From JAOACQ01 sp049968515 (GTDB taxonomy: Bacteria; Spirochaetota; Brevinematia; Brevinematales; JAOACQ01), in contig JBMFQR010000023.1 of the NCBI GenBank assembly GCA_049968515.1, positions 1 through 28,589 of the forward strand: DNA of 28,589 nucleotides, in the 5' to 3' direction. Positions 1 through 7,392 of the stretch are shown here, piece after piece. Made by a program: the position numbers and the translations under genes. How positions within the stretch are numbered: position 1 is the first letter of the stretch; the number at the start of each line of letters is the position of its first letter. The notes under the pieces are model-generated. The model saw only the letters and a list, made by a program, of their open reading frames with translations, had not been told where the DNA came from and searched no databases.

Positions 1-13
1 GTTGAAGCATTTT

Positions 14-62
14 AACCTCCTTGCCTCTGCCAGATATTTTCGGCATGCAAGGAGGTTTTCTT
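14..62 (+). terminator. Rho-independent terminator of an upstream gene
   Basis: An 11-bp perfect stem (AACCTCCTTGC at 14-24 with GCAAGGAGGTT at 47-57) is followed by a T-rich run (TTTTCTTTTCC). A small inner pairing TGCC/GGCA (28-31 with 42-45) extends the hairpin. The T-rich side is on the + strand, so it would end a + strand gene lying left of the window. Confidence 0.75.
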
Positions 63-72
63 TTCCCTAACT

Positions 73-110
73 TTTCCACTTTCAAACTTTGAGTTTTATT
101 TCCACTTTCA
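73..110. repeat. Two copies of a 12-bp direct repeat
   Basis: TTTCCACTTTCA occurs at 73-84 and again at 99-110, a 26-bp period, just upstream of the lipoprotein start at 140. It could be a regulator site or a chance duplication; nothing else supports a role. Confidence 0.3.
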
Positions 111-139
111 TTGTTGTAACAACAAAAAAAGGAGATGGT

Positions 140-688
140 ATGAAAGTAAAACATTTTTTAATAGTTGCAGTTTTATTCTTCTTTTCCTGTTCTCTTGAAA
201 GCTTTTTTGAACCACAGATACAGATAATACAAAATGATGAAACATTTGATAAATTATTCTTTTTTGATGTAGATACAGAACCTTATGGAACAGTTACAGG
301 AATTGACCCTGAGACTTTTGAAGTGAAGGTAAGAATGGTAAGCTCTACAATAGAATTAGAACCTCTCTGTCAGGCATCCGATGGTAGATTGTTTGTTATT
401 GCATATCGTCAAAGAAGGGAAGATGAAATAATAGTTTTTAATAAAGAAGGTGAGATAATAAAGAAGATAAAAAATGGATTTAGAGACACCGCTACAATGT
501 TTGTCGTGAGTAACTATCTTATAATAAGTGGATCCTGGACAATGGCAAATGGAAAATTTCCTGTTGGTATGGTTGATATAAATAGCTATAAAACTATTTT
601 TTATGAAGGACTACTAAGAAAGTTGGATAACTCACAATCCATACTTAATATGGAAAAATTATCTATTTTTAACACCAATGAGAGGTAA
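140..688 (+). CDS. Lipoprotein, N-terminal part of a frameshifted gene
   Basis: The 182-residue product starts with a lipoprotein signal: charged MKVKH, a hydrophobic stretch, and a lipobox ending FFSC with Cys17 as the lipidation site. ATG at 140 is chosen because GGAG at 131-134 sits five bases upstream and because this start places the signal peptide at the N-terminus; an in-frame ATG at 89 adds 17 residues with no signal logic. The body has short beta-rich segments reminiscent of a beta-propeller, but I recognise no family. The frame stops at 686-688 while the next frame, open from 618, continues similar sequence to 1220. The likeliest explanation is one gene of about 360 codons broken by one extra A in the A5 run at 654-658. 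Confidence 0.7.
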   Translation: MKVKHFLIVAVLFFFSCSLESFFEPQIQIIQNDETFDKLFFFDVDTEPYGTVTGIDPETFEVKVRMVSSTIELEPLCQASDGRLFVIAYRQRREDEIIVFNKEGEIIKKIKNGFRDTATMFVVSNYLIISGSWTMANGKFPVGMVDINSYKTIFYEGLLRKLDNSQSILNMEKLSIFNTNER

Positions 689-1220
689 TCAAATTTTAAG
701 AATAAATCTTTCCAATCCAGAAGAAAGAGAGATAAAGACAAACTATGTACCAGATGAAACGCAATATTACGACTACTGGATATATAATGATAAGTTACTT
801 ATTATAAATTTGTTTCCCAGATCAACTGAAGATAATGGCAAAGTATGGGTATATAATCTAAGCAATGATGAACTTATCACAAATTTTTTTATAACTAACT
901 ATATTTCAATACCACAAGATATAGAATGTTACTATGCATTACCAGTTGTTATAGGGAATGAACTACTTATATATTGTGAGGAAAACACAATGTTTTATGA
1001 TTCTTATAAATATGCCAGAATGCTTGTATTTGATAAAGATAACTATAGCTTTAAGTATGAAGTAAATCTTGACAATGAAATGTGGTTACCAACTTTAAGG
1101 CTAAACTTTATAAAAGGAACAAAGCTGTATTACGAAACATCCGATGGTATTTATATTTACGACCATTCACAGAAGAGATGTGTTAAGCATATTACTGAGG
1201 AAGAAGTTGGGAGAAGATAA
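678..1220 (+). CDS. C-terminal part of the same frameshifted lipoprotein
   Basis: This 180-residue open frame overlaps the previous one by 11 bases and has no ribosome-binding site before its ATG at 678. The frame is open back to 618. Removing one A from the run at 654-658 joins the two frames as ...MENYLFLTPMRGNQILRINL.... The sequence has repeated short strands such as GKVWVYNLSNDE and DGIYIYDHSQKR, as in propeller-like proteins. No enzymatic motif is visible. It is probably not translated separately unless the frameshift is real and reinitiation occurs. It is followed at once by the outer-membrane-like gene at 1238, suggesting co-transcription. Confidence 0.6.
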   Translation: MRGNQILRINLSNPEEREIKTNYVPDETQYYDYWIYNDKLLIINLFPRSTEDNGKVWVYNLSNDELITNFFITNYISIPQDIECYYALPVVIGNELLIYCEENTMFYDSYKYARMLVFDKDNYSFKYEVNLDNEMWLPTLRLNFIKGTKLYYETSDGIYIYDHSQKRCVKHITEEEVGRR

Positions 1221-1237
1221 AAAGTATGGAGGATATA

Positions 1238-1768
1238 ATGAAAAGATTTATTTTAATCTTGATTTTTTTGTTTGCAAATCTTTTCCTTTTTGCAAAAGAT
1301 AATATTTATGTTGGTCTTGGAGGTCTTGCAAGGATTGACAGAAGTGTCTTCTGGGAAGACGGTATTTCTTATGGTTTTAGTTTATTTGGTGAATGGAGAA
1401 GTTTGAGGCTTGATCTGAAAAATAGCTACTTTGGTGAAAGAGAAGTTGGCTTAAGATGGAATATTGAAGCTTCTCTATCTTTTCCAACTTATTTTTTGAA
1501 AAATTTACTGAAAGATGTTGATATACCAAAGGTAATTGAAATTTTAAGTTATGGAGTTTATCTTTCTCCTGTATTTACTTTTGAGTACGATAATTATCTT
1601 GACAGAATATTTTTATATGAAATAGCGTTTGGGTATAGATTTGAGTTTTCAAATGTTAATCTTGGCAACTGGTTTTTAGAATTACAGTTTAGTTGTAGTC
1701 CTTTTAATAGCCTTATTTATGCCGTTTATACTTACAGGGGACAGTCTTTTATAGGTTATATATTTTGA
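1238..1768 (+). CDS. Small outer-membrane beta-barrel-like protein
   Basis: A 176-residue exported protein of unknown family. The N-terminus MKRFILILIF continues into a hydrophobic signal peptide with likely signal peptidase I cleavage after FLFA. The rest alternates polar and aromatic residues, and the protein ends in Phe (FIGYIF), as outer-membrane barrels commonly do. The start at 1238 is preferred over the in-frame ATG at 1226, because GGAGGA at 1228-1233 sits four bases upstream of 1238. It follows the broken lipoprotein gene by 17 bases, so the pair may form one envelope operon. Function cannot be assigned. Confidence 0.7.
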   Translation: MKRFILILIFLFANLFLFAKDNIYVGLGGLARIDRSVFWEDGISYGFSLFGEWRSLRLDLKNSYFGEREVGLRWNIEASLSFPTYFLKNLLKDVDIPKVIEILSYGVYLSPVFTFEYDNYLDRIFLYEIAFGYRFEFSNVNLGNWFLELQFSCSPFNSLIYAVYTYRGQSFIGYIF

Positions 1769-1790
1769 AAAAAGCTATTTAAAGCTTTTT
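1769..1790 (+). terminator. Weak AT-rich terminator-like hairpin
   Basis: AAAAAGCT (1769-1776) pairs with AGCTTTTT (1783-1790) around a 6-base loop, directly after the stop codon of the outer-membrane-like gene. The T run is part of the stem, so this is a plausible but weak terminator, readable on either strand. Confidence 0.4.
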
Positions 1791-1895
1791 GAAAATAGAC
1801 TAGTGTTTCTTTGTACTAATTCTAAATAAAATTATAGTTCTGGATTTTTGGAAAACTTTGACCCCCATAAAAACAGAAAATTTTTCAAATTTTAC

Positions 1896-1924
1896 TTGAC
1901 AGAAAGAAAATTTTTTATTATAAT
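1896..1924 (+). promoter_or_regulatory. Consensus sigma-70 promoter of the DUF1858/hemerythrin/PAS genes
   Basis: TTGACA at 1896-1901 and TATAAT at 1919-1924 are separated by exactly 17 bases. Both hexamers are perfect consensus. The DUF1858 gene starts at 1971, giving a leader of about 40 bases with the ribosome-binding site GGGAGGA. Confidence 0.85.
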
Positions 1925-1926
1925 AT

Positions 1927-1946
1927 GTTAGTTAATATTCACTAAC
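1927..1946. promoter_or_regulatory. Palindromic operator candidate at the transcription start
   Basis: GTTAGT (1927-1932) and ACTAAC (1941-1946) form a perfect inverted repeat with an 8-base spacer, immediately downstream of the -10 hexamer where transcription should begin. A dimeric repressor bound here would block the otherwise perfect promoter. The spacing resembles TetR-family operators, but no such regulator is encoded in the window. Confidence 0.5.
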
Positions 1947-1970
1947 AGAAAATGAAGAGGGAGGAAAAAT

Positions 1971-2504
1971 ATGCAGGAGAAAGAATTAATTAAAGAAAAT
2001 GACAAAATTTATGATATTGTGCTAAAATACCCGGAGGTAAAAGAGAGACTACTTTCTATTTCTGATAAATTTCAGAGGCTTAATAATCCAGTTATTTTTA
2101 ATACCGTGGCAAAACTAACAACGGTAAAGAAGGCTTCTCAGGTTGCTGGTGTTTACTTAAATGAGTTACTCTACGAGCTTAATGATGCAATAGGGCTTGG
2201 TAAAGAATTCCTTGAATTTAAAAAGAAAGAAATTTATACTAAAAAGGAGACCATCCTGAATAAAGAAGAACAGAAAGAAAAGCCAGAGTGGGCGAAAGAT
2301 TTAAGTGGTTTTGAGGTAAAGGATGTCCGTGATATTGGAGAACCCTTCTTTAGTGTATTAGAATTTGCAAAAAGTCATAAAAGTTTTGGCATAATACAGA
2401 ATTTCAAACCCATTCCCCTTATCACTTATCTTGAAAATCTTGGGTTTGAAAGCTGGACAGAGTTTAAAGATGGTGCTTATTACATTTATTTTTATAAGAA
2501 GTAA
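1971..2504 (+). CDS. DUF1858 / DUF2249 domain protein
   Basis: A 177-residue cytosolic protein. Residues about 8-75 resemble the small helical DUF1858 domain (KIYDIVLKYPEVKERL through the segment around NELLYELNDAIG). A Lys/Glu-rich linker at about 85-108 leads to a C-terminal half resembling DUF2249, a TusA-like fold (EVKDVRDIGEPFF to the end). No conserved Cys is present, so sulfur-carrier chemistry is unlikely. The ribosome-binding site GGGAGGA precedes ATG at 1971. It is first in a three-gene operon; DUF1858 and DUF438/hemerythrin/PAS domains are often found together in one protein in other anaerobes. The joint role, perhaps in redox or nitrosative-stress sensing, is inferred. Confidence 0.7.
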   Translation: MQEKELIKENDKIYDIVLKYPEVKERLLSISDKFQRLNNPVIFNTVAKLTTVKKASQVAGVYLNELLYELNDAIGLGKEFLEFKKKEIYTKKETILNKEEQKEKPEWAKDLSGFEVKDVRDIGEPFFSVLEFAKSHKSFGIIQNFKPIPLITYLENLGFESWTEFKDGAYYIYFYKK

Positions 2505-2530
2505 TAAATAAAACAAGAGAGGGATATTTT

Positions 2531-3295
2531 ATGGATACAAATAGCAAAGAATTTTTAGAAAAAAAAGAGAAGTTAAAGAGCCTGATGAAGAGGCTTAAAG
2601 GCAAAGAAAGTCCTGAAGAGCTTGAAAAGGTAAAAAAAGAGTTTAAAGAGCTAATTTCTGATGTAAATCCTATTTTGATAGCATTTGCAGAAAATGAGCT
2701 TGTTAAAGAAGGCTTTTCAAGAGAAGATTTAATGTCTGCCTGTGATATTCATTTGTTACTCTTTAAAGATAAAATTGAAAATCCAGATTTAAAAGTTCCG
2801 GACTGGCATCCGATAAAAAGCTTTCAGGAAGATCATAAAATTATTTTGAGAATAATGGAAGATTTAATAGAGGAGATTAAAAATTTAAGGAAGACGGGGA
2901 GTTTTGAAAATGGTAAAGAAATGTTGGCCAGAATTGATGACATTCTTCAAAAGCTTATGGAAGCTGAAAACCATAATGTAAGGCAGGAAAATACACTCTT
3001 TCCGATTCTTGAAAGGCACGGCATAGAACAGCCACCGGCTATAATGTGGGCAGAACACACAGAGATGAAAGAGCAAAAGAAGGAGATGATAAAGATGTTA
3101 AAAGAGAAAGGTTCTTTTGCCTTTAATGATTTCTGTAATCAAATGGAAAGTATGGCTACATTTCTACTTGAAAAATTCAGCCTTCATACACAGAAGGAAC
3201 AGAATATCCTTTATGTTACTGCTCTTGATGTTATTACAGATGATGAGTGGAAAGAGATAAAAGAAGAATGTGATAACTTAGGTTATTTTAGATAA
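2531..3295 (+). CDS. DUF438 and hemerythrin-like domain protein
   Basis: The 254-residue product has an N-terminal DUF438 segment (about 10-85) followed by a hemerythrin-like four-helix domain (about 92-225). Candidate di-iron ligands are visible: His93, His102, His148, Glu153, His163, His176, His219 and Glu223. Such domains bind O2 or NO, or act in iron-centre repair. In most relatives the DUF438-hemerythrin unit continues into a PAS domain; here the protein stops at 3295 and the PAS domain is encoded separately 12 bases on. The ribosome-binding site is GAGAGGG, eight bases from ATG. Cellular function is inferred from family only. Confidence 0.8.
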   Translation: MDTNSKEFLEKKEKLKSLMKRLKGKESPEELEKVKKEFKELISDVNPILIAFAENELVKEGFSREDLMSACDIHLLLFKDKIENPDLKVPDWHPIKSFQEDHKIILRIMEDLIEEIKNLRKTGSFENGKEMLARIDDILQKLMEAENHNVRQENTLFPILERHGIEQPPAIMWAEHTEMKEQKKEMIKMLKEKGSFAFNDFCNQMESMATFLLEKFSLHTQKEQNILYVTALDVITDDEWKEIKEECDNLGYFR

Positions 3296-3307
3296 AAGGA
3301 GGACTTT

Positions 3308-3706
3308 ATGAATTTAAATGAACTTTCTACCGAGACCATTGAGGCAATAATGGACAGCTTGCCAGTGGATTTATCTTTTGTCGATGCGGAAGACAGAGTG
3401 AAATTTTTTAATACTCCAAAGAATGGTAGAATTTTCCCGAGGACAAAGATGGATCTGGGCAGAAAGGTACAAAATTGCCATCCACCAAAAAGCTTGCCTA
3501 TTGTGCAGAAGATTCTTGATGATTTTAAAGCTGGCAAAAGGGACAATGCTCCCTTCTGGATTAATCTTCACGGGAGAATGATTTACATAAACTATTTTCC
3601 AGTAAGGGACAAAGATGGCAATTATCTTGGAACACTTGAGGTAACACAGGATATTACTGAGATTCAAAAGCTTACAGGGGAAAAGAGGCTACTTGATGAT
3701 AATTAG
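3308..3706 (+). CDS. Stand-alone PAS domain protein of the DUF438-associated type
   Basis: A 132-residue protein that is almost entirely one PAS domain: PVDLSFVDAEDRV opens the fold, RIFPRTK and VQNCHPPKS form the mid-section, and LGTLEVTQDITE is the usual PAS end. This sequence type is normally the C-terminal domain of DUF438-hemerythrin proteins, so this is a split part of that architecture. It has its own site, AAAGGAGG, before ATG at 3308. Cys57 and His58 lie in the conserved motif and are possible cofactor ligands, which is speculation. There is no output domain, so signalling must pass through a partner, presumably the hemerythrin protein. Confidence 0.8.
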   Translation: MNLNELSTETIEAIMDSLPVDLSFVDAEDRVKFFNTPKNGRIFPRTKMDLGRKVQNCHPPKSLPIVQKILDDFKAGKRDNAPFWINLHGRMIYINYFPVRDKDGNYLGTLEVTQDITEIQKLTGEKRLLDDN

Positions 3707-3813
3707 TACAAAATGCTAATGTGCTCATATTTGGTTGACATACTCTTCCTTTGTTTAATCATATTAACCCCCTGAGGTTTGGTTTGTGAAATTAAATAGG
3801 ATACCAAAAAAAC

Positions 3814-3842
3814 TTGTGTAAAATCAAAATTTATATTATATT
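3814..3842 (+). promoter_or_regulatory. Predicted promoter of alr
   Basis: TTGTGT (3814-3819) and TATATT (3837-3842) are 17 bases apart, 25 bases before the alr start. The -35 is imperfect. A second TTGACA at 3735-3740 has no good -10 at the right distance. Confidence 0.45.
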
Positions 3843-3866
3843 AAAAAGAATATTTGGGGGAAGGGA

Positions 3867-5003
3867 ATGTATTTATCCAAATCCCATAGACCGACATGGG
3901 CTGAAATAAATATCGACGCTATAAGGCATAACTTTAAACTGCTAACATCGAGATGTTCGCCTGACGTTCAGGTAATTGGAGTAGTAAAAGCTGATGCCTA
4001 CGGACATGGAGCTTTACAGATTTCACAGGAATTTACAAGACTCGGTATGGCTTATCTTGGCGTATCAAATCTGGATGAAGGAATTGAATTAAGAACAAAC
4101 GGCATAACCATACCCATAATAGTCCTTGGTCCTGTAGAAACAAATGAATTCAGCAAGCTGATGGAATTTAATATTTATCCAACAATTGTAAGCTACAAAT
4201 ATGCCAAGGAACTTGCTGAAAACTACAGATACAGGGGAATATTCCCAAAGGTACATGTGGAAATAGACACGGGTATGGGACGTCTCGGAATTCCATATGA
4301 AAGTGCATTGCTTGAAATAGAACAGATTTCAAACATTACCGGAATGATTATAGATGGGGTTTTTACCCATTTTCCTTCTGCTGATGCAGACCTCGAATTT
4401 TCAAATGAACAATTGAATAAATTCAAGTCTTTGATTGAAGAAACAAAAAGGCTTGATATTAAAATAAGGCATTATCACATTGCAAATAGTGCTGCAATTT
4501 TTACCCTTCCAGAAACTGCAAAGCCCCCATTTACACTTGTAAGACCCGGCCTTTCATTATATGGATATTCGACACTTAAGAATACAGGGCTTATAAATTC
4601 TATGACATTAAAAACCAAAATTATTGAAATTAGAACAATGAAGAAAGATGAAACTGTTAGCTATCTTAGAACCTACAGGATTAAAAAAGAAAAAGAATAC
4701 ATTGCCGTTTTACCCATAGGATATGCAGATGGAATACCAACCACATACTCAAACAGGGGCTATGTGACAATAAAAGGTAAAAAATACAATTCTGTTGGTA
4801 GAGTCTGCATGGACTACACAATGGTCTCCCTCGGTGAAACACCGGGTGATATAGAAATAGGTGATGAGGTGACCATTTTTGGAAATGGTGCAATGAGCAT
4901 AGAAGAATTCGGTAAAATCTGCTCAATGATCCCATATGAAGTAACCTGCAATGTATCAAAAAGAGTCCCAAGAATCTACATCAGAAAAGAAGACAGAGGA
5001 TAA
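3867..5003 (+). CDS. alr: Alanine racemase
   Basis: Alanine racemase (378 residues, normal length) interconverts L- and D-alanine for peptidoglycan using PLP. The PLP-binding Lys41 lies in VVKADAYGHGA. Tyr266 in the TVSY motif matches the second catalytic base, and LPIGYADG and VGRVCMD are the expected C-terminal-domain motifs. The start is ATG at 3867 after GGGGGAAGGG. It begins a + strand series in which the next gene starts four bases after its stop. No mur genes are adjacent, so the D-Ala supply gene is separate from cell-wall clusters here. Confidence 0.95.
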   Translation: MYLSKSHRPTWAEINIDAIRHNFKLLTSRCSPDVQVIGVVKADAYGHGALQISQEFTRLGMAYLGVSNLDEGIELRTNGITIPIIVLGPVETNEFSKLMEFNIYPTIVSYKYAKELAENYRYRGIFPKVHVEIDTGMGRLGIPYESALLEIEQISNITGMIIDGVFTHFPSADADLEFSNEQLNKFKSLIEETKRLDIKIRHYHIANSAAIFTLPETAKPPFTLVRPGLSLYGYSTLKNTGLINSMTLKTKIIEIRTMKKDETVSYLRTYRIKKEKEYIAVLPIGYADGIPTTYSNRGYVTIKGKKYNSVGRVCMDYTMVSLGETPGDIEIGDEVTIFGNGAMSIEEFGKICSMIPYEVTCNVSKRVPRIYIRKEDRG

Positions 5004-5007
5004 ATAA

Positions 5008-5802
5008 GTGATAGTAATAGATGTACATACACACTTTTTTCCTGATAATATCGCAGAAAGTGCAATGAACTCGCTATCTGAAGGAAACCTTAAGTACTAT
5101 GGAAATGGGACATTGTCCTCCCTCCAGAACTTTATGTTAGAAGATGGCGTAAACCTCTCAATCAATTTGCCAGTTGCAACCTCACCAAAGCAGGTAAGTG
5201 GAATTAACAAAAAGGTTGTTGAGTGGAATAAAACCTATAAAGATGTACTTTCTTTTGGTGCAATTCATCCAGAACTTTCCAGTTCTGAACAAAAAGATGA
5301 GATAGAGTTTCTTGCATTAAATGGCATAAAAGGCATAAAATTACATCCAGAATATCAAAACTTTTATCCGGATGACCCAAAGCTTACAGAGCTTTATGAA
5401 TTATGCAGCAAGCATAACCTGTTTTTATTCTTTCATGCTGGCAAGGATATATCTTTCAAGACAGTACATGGTACTCCAAAAAGATTTGCAGAGGTAGCAA
5501 AGATAAAAAATATAAAATTAATACTTGCTCATATGGGTAGTTACAAAATGTGGGATGATGTAGAACAATATTTAACAGGCCTAACAAATGTTTACTTCGA
5601 CACCTCATATTGTGAAGAACTTGAAAACATACATATGAAACAAATAATACTCGTGCACAGCCCATATCACATACTTTTTGGAAGCGACTTTCCATGGGAA
5701 AGAGCAATAAATATGATAAAAAAAATAAAGTCTCTCGAACTTGGTTTTTCAATAGAAGAGTTAATATTTTATAAAAACGCAAAGTGGCTTTTTGATATCT
5801 AA
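5008..5802 (+). CDS. Amidohydrolase-2 family metal-dependent hydrolase
   Basis: A 264-residue TIM-barrel enzyme of the amidohydrolase_2 (PF04909) type. Metal-site residues are visible: His7 and His9 in DVHTHF, His in FFHAGKD, His in LAHMGSY, and Asp in GSDFPW. The family covers decarboxylases and hydrolases of cyclic or aromatic acids, and the substrate cannot be read from sequence. Translation starts at GTG 5008, four bases past the alr stop, with GAGGA at 4996-5000 inside alr as ribosome-binding site, so the two are translationally linked. The GTG start is supported by the HxH motif falling at its expected N-terminal position. Confidence 0.8.
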   Translation: MIVIDVHTHFFPDNIAESAMNSLSEGNLKYYGNGTLSSLQNFMLEDGVNLSINLPVATSPKQVSGINKKVVEWNKTYKDVLSFGAIHPELSSSEQKDEIEFLALNGIKGIKLHPEYQNFYPDDPKLTELYELCSKHNLFLFFHAGKDISFKTVHGTPKRFAEVAKIKNIKLILAHMGSYKMWDDVEQYLTGLTNVYFDTSYCEELENIHMKQIILVHSPYHILFGSDFPWERAINMIKKIKSLELGFSIEELIFYKNAKWLFDI

Positions 5803-5823
5803 AAAAACTTTAAGGAGGAAAAA

Positions 5824-6924
5824 ATGGCAAAGATTAATTTTGGTGGTGTCATTGAAGAAGTGATAACCAGAGAAGAATTTCCATTATCAAAAGCAAAGGA
5901 AATACTGAAAAATGAAACCATTGCCATTTTAGGTTATGGTGTTCAGGGCCCCGCCCAGGGTTTAAATCTAAAAGATAACGGATTTAACGTTATTATAGGA
6001 CAATCAAAGAAATTTGAAAAGGATTGGGATAGGGCGTTAAAAGACGGATGGGTTCCGGGAAAAGACCTTTTTGAACTCGAAGAGGCTGCTGAGAAAGGCA
6101 CAATTGTTATGATGCTTGTAAGCGATGCAGCACAGATGCAAATATGGCCAATGGTAAAAGAACACTTAAAGGAAGGTGATGCCCTCTACTTTTCACATGG
6201 CTTCTCAATAGTGTATAAGGATCAAACAAAGGTAATTCCCCCAGAGTATGTCGATGTAATTATGGTTGCACCAAAGGGTTCGGGCACATCTGTCAGAAGA
6301 AATTTTCTTTCAGGTGCAGGAATTAATTCAAGTTTTGCAGTTTATCAGGATTATACCAAAAGAGCAACTGACAGGTGTATTGCTATTGGAATTGGAATAG
6401 GTTCAGGTTATCTTTTCCCGACAACATTTGAGAAAGAAGTCTACAGTGACCTGACAGGAGAAAGAGGAGTACTTATGGGAGCACTTGCAGGTATAATGGA
6501 AGCTCAGTATGATGTTTTAAGAATGCACGGGCATAGCCCGAGTGAAGCATTCAATGAAACAGTTGAAGAATTAACCCAGAGTCTTATCAGGCTGGTTGAT
6601 GAGAAGGGAATGGACTGGATGTATTCAAACTGCTCGGCTACAGCACAGAGAGGAGCTTTAGATTGGAAGCCACGCTTCAAGAAAGCAGTACTACCCCTTT
6701 TCAAAAAACTCTATAAAAGAGTTAGAGATGGTATTGAAACCAGAAGAGTTATCACAGAATGTAGCAAGCCAGATTATCAAGCAAGGTTGAATGCTGAACT
6801 TGCAGCCATTAGAAATTCTGAAATGTGGCAGGCTGGGGCAGCAGTAAGAAGCCTGAGACCAAAAAGTGAAGAGAAAAAGATAGATGATAAAACAAAGGGC
6901 GTAAAAGGAAGAGGTGAAGATTAA
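5824..6924 (+). CDS. ilvC: Ketol-acid reductoisomerase
   Basis: The enzyme converts acetolactate or acetohydroxybutyrate to dihydroxy acids in branched-chain amino acid synthesis. The NAD(P)-binding loop is GYGVQG (37-42). Catalytic residues include His125 in SHGF, the Mg-binding Asp209 and Glu213 in DLTGERG, and Glu245/Glu249. At 366 residues it is somewhat longer than the short class I enzymes; the extra residues are a charged Lys/Glu-rich tail after SLRPK. AAGGAGG precedes the ATG. Other ilv genes (ilvB, ilvN, ilvD) are not in the window, so ilvC is isolated from its pathway partners. Confidence 0.95.
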   Translation: MAKINFGGVIEEVITREEFPLSKAKEILKNETIAILGYGVQGPAQGLNLKDNGFNVIIGQSKKFEKDWDRALKDGWVPGKDLFELEEAAEKGTIVMMLVSDAAQMQIWPMVKEHLKEGDALYFSHGFSIVYKDQTKVIPPEYVDVIMVAPKGSGTSVRRNFLSGAGINSSFAVYQDYTKRATDRCIAIGIGIGSGYLFPTTFEKEVYSDLTGERGVLMGALAGIMEAQYDVLRMHGHSPSEAFNETVEELTQSLIRLVDEKGMDWMYSNCSATAQRGALDWKPRFKKAVLPLFKKLYKRVRDGIETRRVITECSKPDYQARLNAELAAIRNSEMWQAGAAVRSLRPKSEEKKIDDKTKGVKGRGED

Positions 6925-6943
6925 AAACAAAATAGAGATTTGT

Positions 6944-6972
6944 GGGCAGGGATAATATTGTTTTCCCTGCCC
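6944..6972. promoter_or_regulatory. GC-rich hairpin between ilvC and the YjbQ gene
   Basis: A perfect 9-bp stem (GGGCAGGGA 6944-6952 with TCCCTGCCC 6964-6972) with an 11-base loop lies 19 bases after the ilvC stop. No T run follows on either strand, so it is not a standard terminator. It may protect the ilvC mRNA 3' end or mark a processing site, and it sits before the ribosome-binding site (TGGAG, 6981-6985) of the next gene. Confidence 0.6.
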
Positions 6973-6992
6973 ATCTACCCTGGAGTTTTCTT

Positions 6993-7391
6993 ATGTTGTT
7001 TGAAAGGGCAATAAGAACAAATAAAAGGAATGAATTTCTTGATATAACTGGTGAGGTTTTAAGATGCGTAAAGGAATCGGGTGTCGAAAACGGAATTTGT
7101 GTCATTTTCATTCCGCATACAACAGCAGCAATAACAATAAATGAAAATGCTGACCCTGATGTAAAAAGAGATATAATCGCATATATGGAAAAATTGATAC
7201 CACAAAATTATAGCTTCCATCACTCAGAGGGAAATTCAGATGCTCATATAAAATCCAGCATATTTTCTCCCTCCATTACTCTGATCATAAAGAATGGAGG
7301 CTTGCTTCTCGGCACATGGCAGGGAATTTATTTCTGTGAATTCGATGGACCAAGGCACAGAACCTACTTTGTGAAATGTCTGTCTGATTAA
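6993..7391 (+). CDS. YjbQ / UPF0047 family protein
   Basis: A 132-residue protein of the YjbQ family (PF01894), small trimeric proteins with a conserved His-rich pocket; reported thiamine-phosphate synthase activity for some members is weak evidence of role. Conserved motifs are IPHTTAAITINENADPDV, HHSEGNSDAHIKSS and GTWQGIYFCEFDGPR. The longer reading from GTG 6942 would run through the hairpin at 6944-6972, so ATG 6993 with TGGAG seven bases upstream is chosen; this also gives the family's usual length. The next gene begins one base after its stop. Confidence 0.85.
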   Translation: MLFERAIRTNKRNEFLDITGEVLRCVKESGVENGICVIFIPHTTAAITINENADPDVKRDIIAYMEKLIPQNYSFHHSEGNSDAHIKSSIFSPSITLIIKNGGLLLGTWQGIYFCEFDGPRHRTYFVKCLSD

Positions 7392-7392
7392 G

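Noticed and set aside
3735..3765. TTGACA as a second promoter upstream of alr
   Set aside because: No acceptable -10 hexamer at 16-18 bases.
6942..6992. Upstream GTG start for the YjbQ-family gene
   Set aside because: It would put a 9-bp hairpin inside the coding region and lacks a ribosome-binding site; ATG 6993 fits the family length.
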